From Sphagnum compactum (taxonomy: Eukaryota; Bryophyta; Sphagnopsida; Sphagnales): a DNA stretch of 64,000 nucleotides. Of this stretch, positions 37,644-48,877 are shown one piece after another (the first letter of the stretch is position 1; each line of letters begins with the position of its first letter). The notes beneath the pieces were generated by a model, which did no database searches, had not been told where the DNA came from, and worked only from the letters and a program-made list of their open reading frames with translations. The stretch spans positions 16,181,579 to 16,245,578 of the forward strand of contig OZ234500.1 in NCBI GenBank assembly GCA_965153455.1, given 5' to 3'. A program made the position numbers and the translations under genes.

Positions 37644-38840
37644 TTTTTGAATGTTTGTCAGCCTGACGATATCTGGTGATGTATTAGGTGCAAATGAGTT
37701 TTTTGTGTTGCATGCACTGTACTTGTATGTTCAATCCAAATGTTTCTCGCATGGAAGAGTGTATCAAGTGAACTTTCTAGTCTTGAGCATCTGGCTCTGT
37801 TTTGTTCAAAGGCAGAATTAGGTTCATGCCCAAAGAAGGGGCTTGTGAAAAGAGAATGTAATTTGGCCGGTGCTCAATTTGTGAGAACTGTTACTGGTAT
37901 ATTCTGTTGTTGACCTCAATCAAACTTGCATGCCTGTTTTGCTGTTTGGATTCCTAGGGAGATTTCATATGAAATTTGGCTCAGGAGGGATTTCTCAAAC
38001 AATACTGAAGATATATGGCAGGGTTGGGTTGACAGGCAAGATTGATCGATAGGTGATTTGTTCTTACACCAGTTCAGTACAGGTGTTGTCCACAGTGTTT
38101 CAAAGGTTAGTCAACTGATAAACCTGATTACTGTCTATGCTTCTGCTACACATGTTGGCACTTGGAATCCTCTATCCAATAAGAATGATGCCATCATTCG
38201 GTTTGGCTTTCTGAAATGCTACACTATCTGCACATTGTCAAACCCTAAAAAAATTCCTTACTATAGTTGAGTGCCCTGATTCCTATGTTTTGTGCCACCT
38301 TTCAATTGATCCCAAGGTTGTTCAATGTCTCTAAGCTTGTGTGAGACTCGATCTCAGCATTGTAGTGGGCAAATTCTGCAGGATTTTCGAAAATCTTGAC
38401 TCTGTCAGGTTTTAGCTTATCTCAAGGAGTGGATGTGAAGAGAATGCTTATCAGTAATATCCAGCACCAGCTGTCAGTGACATGGCTCCCCATAAGATTC
38501 CAGAGCTCACAGTGACAATTTAAAAAAGGACATTCATGGTCAGTGCAGGTATCAAAGATTTTTAACATCCTCTCTGAGTTTGTTTCAGTCAATCCAAATT
38601 GTGTTAAACAATATCTCTTGAGCTTGAAAGTCTGATCAACCATGATCTCTTCCTGCTTTGTGTACCAAAAACTATATGGTTTCAATCATTGTTTTGTGAA
38701 CTCCAAACATGTTGATGTCTTCCTCATCAAATAGTTCTGCTACTTCAGGGTTGCCCTTGTTCCCCAAGTTCCTTATCTACATTTCTTATTAGAGAATGAG
38801 GAACTGGAGACCTAGATACACGTGACCTTGAGAAACACCA
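37644..38840. other. 3' flank of the REX4 gene
   Basis: The sequence keeps gene-like composition and probably includes the 3' untranslated region and possibly untranslated downstream exons. I see no further exonuclease-like coding sequence. No strong poly(A) signal was identified. Confidence 0.4.
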
Positions 38841-38844
38841 TGAC

Positions 38845-39120
38845 AGTTCTAGTAAAGCCTCATGTGAGGCATTTTATTTGTTTGAAAAGGGAAAAGATGA
38901 CACATTGAGAATGTGTGGGCTACACAGGTGGGTAGACAATTGCATATTGAAAAGAAAATTTCATTTAGGTCATATTGATGACTTGTTTTATTATCTGCAT
39001 TGTGCTCAAGTCTTTTCTAAAGTAAACCTAAGAAATGAATATCATCATATTTGTGCAAATGTGGCTAATATTTATAAGCTAATTTTCAAGTATGTGTTTA
39101 GACACTAGGATTTTTTTGGT
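38845..39120 (+). pseudogene. Ty3/gypsy reverse-transcriptase fragment
   Basis: The frame from 38878 reads FEKGKDDTLRMC, then HIDDLFYYLHCAQVFSKVNL and RNEYHHI. This matches the opening of the plant Ty3/gypsy reverse transcriptase (K.DGTLRMC.DYR...HIDDLFD.L.GA..FSKIDLRSGYHQI). A stop follows after KYVFRH, and the next bases give a decayed form of the FGL-TNAP region. The YxDD active-site part, integrase and LTRs are missing. About 90 codons survive, embedded in the otherwise gene-like flank of REX4. Confidence 0.75.
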
Positions 39121-39890
39121 AAATGCCTCAACTCACTTCTACATGTTTGATGAGTACAATGTCCCAGTGAGCCGGAACTGGCACCCAGTGCTGACTTCCT
39201 GTGGATAATGTCTGAACCTGCTGCTGTGGCAGATTATGGAAAAATATGGATGCTTGAAAACCTTCTGAATTTGCAGGTTCAGACCTTTCCGTTTATTTAA
39301 GTAGCACAATGGGAATATTGGGCTTTGGAAGATATGTTGGAAATGTATATATTGCCAAAGACAAAGCTCACATCTTTATTTGATTCAATTTGAGTATCAC
39401 AAGAATTTTCATGGAGGAATTTGAGTTTGCAAGTTTGCTTCACAATGGCCATCTAATGTCAAGGTATACAAAGAGAGCTCAGGTCAGAAAATCCTCTATT
39501 CCTAATTAAGAAAAAGTGTCACAAATTGAAATCGACACCAAGATATTTCTGAAAGTGTCATAAAAAGCTGTGGCTAATACTAACATTACCAAAGATACTA
39601 TTTACATTATGTTGCCACTGGAAAAATTGGAGAAATGGCTTACCGACTGGAGTTTCCATTTTATTTTTGAGTCTTTTGAGAAAGGGCTTGGTTGGGTACT
39701 AGGGATGTACAGGCCACAACATTAGGTGCCACAACTTCAAAACCTTGATTTCTTCATGGTCAATTTGAAAAGAGAGTTATGGAAATCCAAAGTCTCTCCT
39801 GAAAATGGTTCAGAAACCCATTTGTCATCAATATCAACTTTTTTGAAAATGTAATAATATCGTCTGATCAAGGCCAAATGGTTTACAAAG
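39121..39890. other. Intergenic region
   Basis: No recognised coding sequence; it may contain further unalignable remnants of the retroelement to its left or of the hAT-like relic to its right. Confidence 0.4.
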
Positions 39891-39899
39891 GTGGACTCA

Positions 39900-41235
39900 C
39901 AATCTAGTTGTAACTCCTATTGTGGATAAATAATTTCAAGAAAATTCATTCATTCATTTTTGGAAACCTTTGCTCCAACTCAAGATCAACAAATCACAAG
40001 CATCAACACATTGAACTTTGATAGCTTTGATAGTTTAATCAAAGCCCTCCCAAATAAGTAAAGGATGGATTCTAGTTAAAGAATTAATAGATTGGACCAT
40101 GTGAGATTGTCCAATGAGGTAGAAAGTCAAAAGTTCAATGCCACCATTTAGGTCAATCACCCAATCTTGAGTAATCTTACAAGATTTGTTTGCAACATCC
40201 ATGAACTCAAAAAAAAATTTCAAGTTGAAATAAAGTGTGTGAATCCTTGTACATTTTGTATAGATCTGTTTCGCAAATTTTAACAACTAAAATGTAATCA
40301 CACATGAAAACATCCCTAGCCTATGCAAACTTCGTCAAAGCATTGACAAATTCCAACATAAGCAATACACATGGCAAGCCCAAGATTGTATCAAAATCAC
40401 ATAAACTCAACAGTTGACCTTGACTACCTACATAGATTCATTGTCATTTGATATTTTAGCAATTAAGGTTTTGTGCTATTTCCCAACGCATTTCATAGGC
40501 GACAACATGTTGATCCACATTGATTTCACATTTCAAAGAAATTTTAAACTTTTATTTTCATAATTTCAGCAAGTTTTTGGAATTTCGAGTTAAAGCGATA
40601 CTCATAAAACAATTGAAAGAGATTTTCAATTTGGAAACCATTGGCATGGAAAGAAAACTTTGCATCACAAGGTTCATTCTATCTGCCATACAATTGATCC
40701 CAATGAAGTAAAATGCTTGTGAGTTTTTGTCAAAGTAGTAACATTACATCTTAGTGGCATGCAATACAACATTGTGTAAAGATTCAAGAATTCCCCATCT
40801 AGCACAATCACTACCATGTTTCGATGGGTAGTTTGGCACTTTGAAGAATCAAACAATGATTGCATTTGCTCATATTTAGTTACGGGTATGCTTTAGAAAA
40901 GTAAATAGAAAATGAATGCAAACTAGACCAATTTTTTTCCTCTCCACAATAACTCCTTCAACAAGCCACTTCTTTAAACATAATCCTTACTTCTTTGCAA
41001 ATAAAACTTATCATTGAACACATGTTGATTTGACTTCAAATAATAGAAATCCCCTACTATCACACCCACAAATGGAAATTGTGGTTTTCTTTCAATTTGC
41101 ATGTTTCCACAAAAAGTCAAACTTGGGTATTAACAACTTGTTTTTCCTTTCGATGACATTACACACCCCATTTGACCTTTGTCACTTTCTTATCAACACT
41201 CACAATTTTTCCTTTTCTCAATATTGACTAGGTCT
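39900..41235 (-). pseudogene. hAT-like (DUF4371-type) transposase relic, N-terminal and central parts
   Basis: On the minus strand, from about 41190, NVIERKNKLLIPKFDFLWKH resembles the BED-like zinc-finger start of this family. At 40865-40700, with stops and shifts, come SSKCQTTHRNMVVIVLDGEF and INCMADRMNLVMQSFLSMPM (the family's 'C.AHRTNLVVQ.LS' block). Further down come WINMLSPMKCVGK ('TRWISMLSPAKRV'), CDFDTILGLPCVLLMLEFVN, and ALTKFA followed by a stop and RDVFMCDYILVVKICETDLY (to about 40250). The blocks are in the correct order over 1.3 kb but carry several stops and frame changes. The C-terminal dimerisation part is absent. The 29.9-30.6 kb relic contains that missing portion of a related element. 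Confidence 0.6.
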
Positions 41236-43929
41236 ATTTCTACTTGTGTTGGATTAACAACCACAATAATACGTAAAGAATTTTGGCTAGAACTTACAAC
41301 ATTCATAGGATTTACAAACATTCAATGGATGTACAAGCAAGTGGTAAGAAAAAACACTTATGTTTGAAATTTTTTGGGACAACTAATCAATGGGGTGCCA
41401 TGGCAACAAACACAACTTGTCAATTAATTTTAGACAAAACAAACCTCAACAAGAGACTAAAACTACTTACAACAAACTAAAACAATAGACCTTAATGTTC
41501 AACTATAGATTCAAATAATAGAGTTGTAGACCTTAAGTCTCAAGCAAGGATAAGTTTGTGTTTACATGATTTCTATAGCATGGTGACCCTCCTTATAACC
41601 CATGAATAGTGACATGTTGCAACAAACTCAAACAAAGCTCAAAAATTCACAAATTTAAAAGAAACAAATGAACTACATTGTTATAACCTACAATGAACAA
41701 CTTTAGTGAATAACTTTGATAGTTGAAAAAATTGCAATCACCATCAATGATCAAGCTTGTTAGTTGTACCTTAAACCTTGGTTATTAAGTCCCACAAGTA
41801 AGTTGTAACACTACAACTTAGCTTGCATGATGCATCATTGAATCATGATTAATTCAATGAACCAATAACCATTAACTTCTAAATCCTAACTACTTATTGT
41901 TTACAAGTTATCGCTACCACCTTACAATGCTTGAGCTAAGAAAAGACTAGTCATTAAGCTCCTTCAACCTACAAGGCAGCAAGCTTTAAACTCTACAACA
42001 TTCATACTTGGTTGGCAACTTGGCAAGATTAAAAAACTTAAAAGAAAGCTCAAGTAGCAAGCCTTAGGCAATAGACTTGAGCTAGGATTTTAGAAATCTT
42101 ACAAGTTATGATGACATGAATCATCAGGCAAATAGACCCCACCATTGTTGAATACTTCGGTGATTGATCACATCATAGTGCACTTGGCAATGACATGCTA
42201 AAATACATAGAGGAGCTTCGATGAATTAGCATGGAGATCATAGATATTGAACACTTCTCTATCTCAAACAAAGTTGTTGATGTGACAGAAATAGGGTGGA
42301 GATCAATCAAAATAAGGCTCCTCCTTGAGATAAGTTGAAAATGCCCTAACCCTAATCTTGGGAAGAACCATTTGTCACATCCACATCATGCACAAGGGTC
42401 ACACAATGGCAACATGTGTCAATTTGTCATGGGCTCTCTTGTGAATGGGACCTTGTCATGAAGAGATATTGAGCAAAATTTCTTAATCTCTCAGCCTGCT
42501 TTACAAGCTTACAAATAGCCAACCCCTTTTAAGAGGTAGTTATTTGGCTACAATTCACCAGTAAAAGAAACATTGGAGAAAATTGCCAAACAATCTACAC
42601 ACTCCTCTAGTACCTAGGCTGGTTTGGCAGCAAGGTGCCTATTAATAATATATATTTTTTATGTACTTTCAGAAGTAAAAATAATAATATTTTACAATTA
42701 TGCACTATACTAAATAATGAAGGTACCACGATTGAAAGTTTCTTTCAGATTTTCAGCATGGCAAGAAGTCTGCTTGTTTGACACCTTACAAACAAATTAA
42801 AAAATAAAGGAGAAACACCTGGCAAGTGAACAAGAGAAGAAAAAATAAAGGATCAAAGTCCAAACAAAAGACAACACCCGAAAGCACAGAACACACAATG
42901 GGAAGACCCAAGAGGAAAAACCAAGTAACCTAAGACCTAAACCCATCACCAGTAACACAAAGCATGTCGTGCAAGGAGATGGGTGAAAAACCTGGAAGAA
43001 CACCAAAGCCTAGAAGAGGCCTCTCCTGCTGCTGCCAAAAAGACCTGGGTTAATCAGTCTGCAGCAATCAGTCTCCACCATAGCTTTACAAGGGCAACAC
43101 TTGTGGATGCATAGTTAGTTAGTGGATTCTCTGTTTCTCCTGGAAATAACTGACAGAGCAAGAGATATAACCATTTATTGAACGGCATTGTCTCTACAGT
43201 ACCTGGTTGATGTCCACAGTCAACAGGCTAGGCAACATCCAGTGGGCCCCAACCCCCCCCGCCCCACCCAATCTGAACATTCCCAATCAGGTGATAACCA
43301 GCAAGAATTGAGAGAGAAACCCCTCAACTGCACCAGTTTGACCATATGATACAACCCCTCTGTTTTGTGCCATCCCATTTTGAAGCTCCAAAGCATGTCT
43401 ACAAAGGTCTTTGAAAGATTGTACAACACCTAGGTTGTCAAGAGATGTTGGCAGCAATACTAGTTTATCTCTGCTAACAACCAGAAACAGTGCAGCTAGT
43501 GCTGTCATGACATCTACAAAGCTTTCTGCTAAAACAAAGTCCATCACAATCACTGTGATACAATTTGTATCTGTAATCTCTGAATAGAAGTCCTGCACAA
43601 TATCTAATAGTGCATATGGACTGGCAATCTACATTGTACAGGAGGATAGAATCTCATCTACCTTGTTCAAAACCGTAGTTGAGTACAAATACAAGCCCCT
43701 GCATCCTGGTTCTCACACATTGCCTGGTCTAACCTTCAAAGAGGAAAACCAGTCAGCTTGTGTAACAGCAAGTGCATTTTCTTTGTAGACCTCAGTTTTG
43801 TCAGCTCAAGTGACCATGACAGTTGCCATGAGAGATAACAGGGGACCCAAGAAAGGGAATGGAATATGTGGGGCATGATGGGAAGAGATGGAGAGACTTG
43901 AGTATTTCCACAAACAACAGACTCCCCAA
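41236..43929. other. Intergenic region and 3' flank of the MPB2C gene
   Basis: 41.2-42.7 kb is AT-rich with no gene. From about 43.0 kb the composition becomes gene-like and probably includes the MPB2C 3' untranslated region; an AATAAA hexamer on the minus strand (43174-43179) is a possible poly(A) signal. A 103-codon open frame at 43287-43598 (-) has no recognised domain. Confidence 0.4.
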
Positions 43930-46900
43930 TCATTGTGTGTTCACACAAAAACTGTTAATCAAAGAGGGCTCTGTAAGAAATGCTTGTAGCTGCTTCCGAA
44001 GTTCTCCAACCAGGACAAGAAGCTCTTCACTTGATACCTCTCGAGCAGCTATTATTGCGGCCAAGTATTGCCTTCTGGATAGATCAATCTTCTCCTTCTG
44101 TTCCCTTATGTCCCTTGACATAGGGGGGATCAACTGCTCCATCTCTTGACCTGTAAGGCAAACTAGCTGATTGTTCTCATCATATGTTGCCTGCACAGTC
44201 AGACTGACCGTTATCAGTTTGGAAACAGTCACTACCTACAATTCCGTAGGCCAGATTCCAAGTGGCTGTCAGAGTGCATCCATAGACAGCTTACAGAATG
44301 AGACTTGAGTGAAAGCTAGAAAATTGCATGAAGCCAGATGCCCCTCGTGACCTTGCCATTATCATGTATTTAATGCTCAGAATTAGTCAACATCATGTCA
44401 GCTCATGGGAAGATGGGGAGAGAGTTACCCAATCAGATTGTATGGCATCCATGGTGCTGCTAGTATCAACAACATCAAGCTGGAAGCGTAGTTTCAACAC
44501 CTGACTGCGCAGTTCATTCACCTCTGCCGCAATGTTTTCAGCTTGAGAGTCTCTCTCTATCATGTCCATTTCAAACTGCTCCAGCAGAGACTGAATCTTC
44601 TCCAATTCATGCTGCATTACACAAGGCAGACACCACTGATCAGTGGATTCTACAAAGCACATCAGAATAAACAACTGCACGCTGAAACCTTGACCAAACA
44701 CAGGCAGGCAGCTCAATCCTTGTGTTTGCCAGATCCACATTCTCAATTATGAGACTTGCAAATCAAAGAGAATTTGTCCTTGAAAATAGACTCTTCCCCA
44801 ACAACAATGAGTGCCACCAATATCTACTGAGAGTGACTCCAACAGAGCCCAAGCCATAGATGACATTCAACACTAGAATGCAACTTGAGAAGTGAGAGTC
44901 TCAAGGTTAGTTTCAATGCAATGAGTTTTGGAATAAGCAAAGTAGAGAAAGTATCTCAAGCAAGAGATCACTGACCTCCTTGTCAGATAACTCAAGTTGT
45001 GCAGCTTGGACAAGTCTGTTCTCCTCCCAAAGTTCCTGCTGCAACTCTTCAACCTGAGTTTCCAGCTCCTTAACATCCCTATCCCTTGATGCCTTACTAA
45101 TTGCAATCTCAGCATTTGACCGCTTGACTGCTCGTTCCAAGACCATGTCACTGTCGTATAGTTTCTGCTTCAACTCCTCAAGTTCAGTTTGTAACTGCTG
45201 TGTATTCTGTGATTTTTTATAAGCAATTTCCTCTATCTGGGAGTCCTTCTCTCTAAGCTGCTGCTTGAGATCCTCAATCTCCTGTATCTGACAAGGAGAG
45301 TCCTGAGCAATGGACTCCAAAAGAATGTCTTTCTCCCAGAGCTGCTGCTTTAGCTCCTGAATCTCACTTTGAAACTGAGAGACAGTTTGTGCCTCCACCT
45401 TTTGGGGTATGTTTTCACCTTCCTCCCTGCCAGGGATATCCCCTCTGGCACCTCCCCATTTGCTACACACAGACTGGACATCGCTCTTGGCCTTCACCAG
45501 GCTCTTGGATATCTGCAAGAAGTACGCAGACATACCTCACATCTAGTGTTACAACAGAGAAACCCACCCTCCACCACTGTGCATGATTCTAGGGCCCACA
45601 GCAACCCAGAAGTGGCAAGTACATAGACCATGTGCCATGAGTCCAAACCCAAGAATATCATCCAGCTTCTGTTTCACGGTAATTTATTGCATACCAAGAA
45701 ACACCAAGTTAACTAGCAGCACTGACTTTCTAACATGCAGTTCTCTTGGAAAAATAGGATTCGTGTAAAGCTTCATTTGAACAAGATTGAAGACTGAAGT
45801 CCTCCAGTGCCTACAAGTTCCCAATAGATGTGTACAATGTACACTCCATAATTTACAGGAAATATTGAAGCATGTTATTGCCATGTTGCCAGTGGATTGC
45901 CCTGAGGATTCCAGGACATGACGGACACACTACAAGATCAGCAGTGTACTTTGGGAGGCTGTGTAGAACATGTACCTTCCTGTTCAGCATATCCCGAGCT
46001 GGGGCAGCTGTGTAAATCATGGATGAGCGGTGTCCAAACATTGTGCGACCTGACTGTTGTTCCTGCAAATTCTCAGACTAAAAATTCTCAGATCTTTCTT
46101 GCCCATGTGTAGAGTGCAATACTGGTATTGGGTCATTGGGCTTCAAGGAGATGACAAAGCACTCCCTCCAGTCTAGACATGAATGAATACTACTCACACA
46201 TTATGAAAACTTCCATGACACCATATTCACATGAAGATAGTAAGATACAAGACATCTCTCTCACTTGATCATCTGCCCCTCGAATGCAAACATGACTGGA
46301 AAGTGATAGGCAGGATTCCTGGCCTGCAGAGCAGAAATCGATGAGAGAAACTTTACCAGGAAGTTCTCCATAAGAGGAATCATGTCCACTAGATTTTGGT
46401 AGAGAGCAGGGTCCACAGGTGACCCGGTTGGAGCTCCGTTGACAGCTCGGGGAGCAGCAAAGCCCCGGACAGCTGCCATATTTTGAGCAGTTGCTTGGGG
46501 TCCCAAACCAATTCCCCACTGCCGACGCTCGTTCCGAAGACTTCCGTCAAGATGAAGAGGGCCGATCTCGTGACCAGTTTTATCCCCTTTCTCAGAGGCA
46601 GTAAATATAGCAGAGCTTGCAGTCTTGGGTCGCTGTGGAGACAATGCGCCAGGCAAGTGATTCTTTCCAGCAGTCAGCACTGCGGGACCTGTAGTGGTAG
46701 TAGTGGTTGGTTCTTCGGAGGCAAAAGGGGAATGATCTGTGGGACCACTAGTTGGCTGCTGCTCCTCAGCAAAATCTTCGGATTGATCTCTTCCTCCTGG
46801 TGTGTAGGAGGAGGAAATCTCGGAGGAGAACAGCGAGCGGGCATGCGATGCACCAAGGTCAGCTATGTGGTGGAAAGGATCATGGGCAAGAAGAGTACCT

Positions 46901-47019
46901 GTGGCTGGGGTTATGGGCACTGGCACAGATGATCCACTATTACTGCGCCAAGATGGAAATTCATGTGGAATTGAGTCTCTCCGAATTCTAGGTCTCATGT
47001 ACTCAACATATGTAGCCAT
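43930..47019 (-). CDS. MPB2C-like microtubule-binding coiled-coil protein, five exons
   Basis: MPB2C in seed plants binds microtubules, limits movement of the tobacco mosaic virus movement protein, and binds KNOTTED1-type homeodomain proteins. Exons (descending): 47019-46357, 46062-45976, 45512-44976, 44611-44429 and 44190-43930. All four introns are GT-AG and phase 0, giving 576 residues. Diagnostic motifs: LVDMIPLMENFL (210-221) at the end of exon 1; HRSSMIYTAAPARDMLNRK (232-250) filling exon 2, equivalent to the RRGSMIYTKMP..E.L.RK block of Arabidopsis MPB2C; a long coiled coil (about 285-480) with four related modules (ELKQQLWEKD, DLKQQLREKD, ELKQKLYDSD, ELQQELWEEN); and a C-terminal RRQYLAAIIAARE segment. 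The ~200-residue N-terminus is Ser/Thr/Pro-rich and not conserved. The protein is much longer than the Arabidopsis one (about 330). The ATG has A at -3 and G at +4. Confidence 0.85.
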
Positions 47020-47640
47020 TCTCCTCCTGCTGCACTGCACAACAAATGGCTTGCCGTCCTCTCAGCTCTATGTACCAAGCCATCAGTAGCAACGACCCGC
47101 TCTCTGTTTGCGGCTCACATTGTGAATACTGTACAACGTCGGCATGTAGGTTTCCCTAAGCCAAATCCAACAGCTGCTAAAACCAAACAGAAAATTATCA
47201 AATTCCACTAACAAAACAAGAAGAAGAAAAAAGACTTCAAAACTCGACCTCGAGAACAACACACCAAAGAAACAAAAAGGCGGAAGCCAAAGAAAAAAGA
47301 AAAGGAAAAGGAAAAACGAGAGAGAAGGAATAACAGAAAAGAGAAAAGAGAAAAATTCTATTCACCACGAAGCAAATCGAATTGATCACTCTTTGGATCT
47401 ATGACTCCGCGACGATTAAGAACGAAGACAACGACGGAAGTGCTTGAAACAGGAGCATCGATGGCAGCTTTCCTGTCGCTAGGGTTGTTGCAACTTGCAA
47501 CAACATCAAAGCGCAACAAAGCAGAAACGCGAAAGGAGTGCAGCACCAAGCTCGGGCAGGGACCAAAAAAGAGAGAGAAAGGTTTGTAGGGGGTGCCCGG
47601 GAGTGGAAATTGACTTTCAGAAAAAACCAAATTTCAAATT
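47020..47640 (-). promoter_or_regulatory. Leader and promoter-proximal region of the MPB2C gene
   Basis: On the minus strand the region 47360-47220 is rich in CTTTTCTC-type pyrimidine runs, as in many plant 5' leaders. A telobox-like AACCCTAG (complement of 47479-47486) lies further upstream. An open frame at 47630-47358 (-) has no known domain and is probably just leader or promoter. No clear TATA box was found. Confidence 0.4.
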
Positions 47641-47670
47641 ATCTAATTTGTAATAGAGTAGTACTACCGA

Positions 47671-47732
47671 AGGTAGGAAGGCAGGTAGGTAGGTAGGAAG
47701 GTGGGAAGGTATGGTAAGTAGGTAGGTAGGTA
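47671..47732. repeat. GGTA/GGAA tetranucleotide repeat
   Basis: Imperfect (AGGTAGGA)n array: AGGTAGGAAGGCAGGTAGGT continuing to the GGTAGGTAGGTA end. Confidence 0.85.
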
Positions 47733-48822
47733 TTTCTGTGTCATAATTTTACTTTGCATCTGATTATGATTTTCAAAATTTTTGGGTAAAAATTAGCTGT
47801 AATATTGCATAATACTATAATGATCATTTTCCTCGAAAACAATTGTGGATTGCCCCACAACTTGAGTTGTAAGGTTTTTTTTTTTTTTTTTAAATATTTA
47901 ATTTTAATAATTAATTTTTTAATTTAATTAATTTTTTAATTTTTTAATTTTTTAAAAAAATTATGAGAATCGAAAATTAGGCGAGTTATTTATCCAAATA
48001 GTAGAAACATAAGTCGAATTTACACTATAAAAAACTTAAAAATTCTTCCCAAGAAACATTTTTGTGGAAAAAGCAACAAAAGTTTGTGGCAAAAATATCA
48101 CTCAGTTATGTAATCTAGCCTGGTGACTTTTTTTGTGGCGAAAACTTTCCATTTTGTCAAAACAAAAAGTCCCAAGGAACACCTGGTCAAGTGAACTTTT
48201 TGGCAAAACTTCCAAAACAATTGCCACATTTTAAGGAAGAAAGTTATGAAATTGCCACGATATTTGGAGGATTTGGGCACATTTTTGGCATTCTTCTTTT
48301 GAAATAGCCATGTTTAGCCACTAGGTTCTAGTGGTTGGCCAACATGTAATAGGGATTCCTAGATTTTATAGGAATCTATTTGTCTTGTAACCAGATTTGG
48401 CTAAATTCTTTTTTGACTGATCGCCACTTTATTAGGTACAAAAGAGAAAATTGAGAAAAAAAAAAAAAAACAAACAAACCACTGATATAACCACTTTATT
48501 TTTAGGCTATATTTTATGTATTTTCAATGCAAATAAACTTAAAAACTTCCATTTTCTTAAAAATAAAAATTCTATTCTATTTAATTTTTCTTGCTTGGTG
48601 GGATTATTACAAATACAATAATAGAGTAATAATTTCATTTACCTTTCTTTTTCACCTTAACTAACTTTTGAAATTTCTACCCTATGGAAAAGAAACCGTT
48701 AGGTAGGTCAGTGACCCAACGGACTTCTTTTTCTTTTTTCTCTTTTCTTTTTGTCCTTTTGTTTGCTATTGGGAGTTGTTTCTTTCGAGGAACGTTGGTA
48801 ACTGAACCGTGTTCTTTCCCAT
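47733..48822. other. AT-rich intergenic region with a family A repeat
   Basis: Contains a T tract (47874-47892) and an A/T-only block (47893-47962) of TTTTTTAATT units, then the family A repeat copy listed separately. 48450-48822 has no gene. Confidence 0.5.
48100..48450 (-). repeat. Dispersed repeat family A, copy paired with 900-1225
   Basis: It shares the ordered words GAAGAAAGTTATGAAATTG (48235), TTCTTCTTTTGAAAT (48291), CATGTTTAGCC, CCAACATGTAA, GGAATCTATTT and GATTTGGCTAAAT (48394) with 930-1182. The reverse complement of 48320-48405 matches the 4.1-kb copy, including the TCTAGGA(A/T)TCC phrase next to the palindrome. Confidence 0.7.
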
Positions 48823-48877
48823 TGGCGGGGGCGGGACGTGGGGGCGGGCGGGCGGGCGGGCGGGCGGGCGGGCGGGG
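48823..48877 (+). repeat. GGGC tetranucleotide array, strong G-quadruplex candidate
   Basis: About nine consecutive GGGC units (48841-48877) preceded by GGCGGGGGCGGGA. It is strikingly GC-rich inside AT-rich DNA. Consecutive G3 runs with 1-nt loops satisfy the classic quadruplex pattern on the + strand. Confidence 0.9.

Noticed and set aside
43287-43598. Additional MPB2C exon or separate gene on the minus strand
   Set aside because: MPB2C already ends at 43930 with its expected C-terminal motif; this 103-codon frame has no ATG-supported start or recognised domain.
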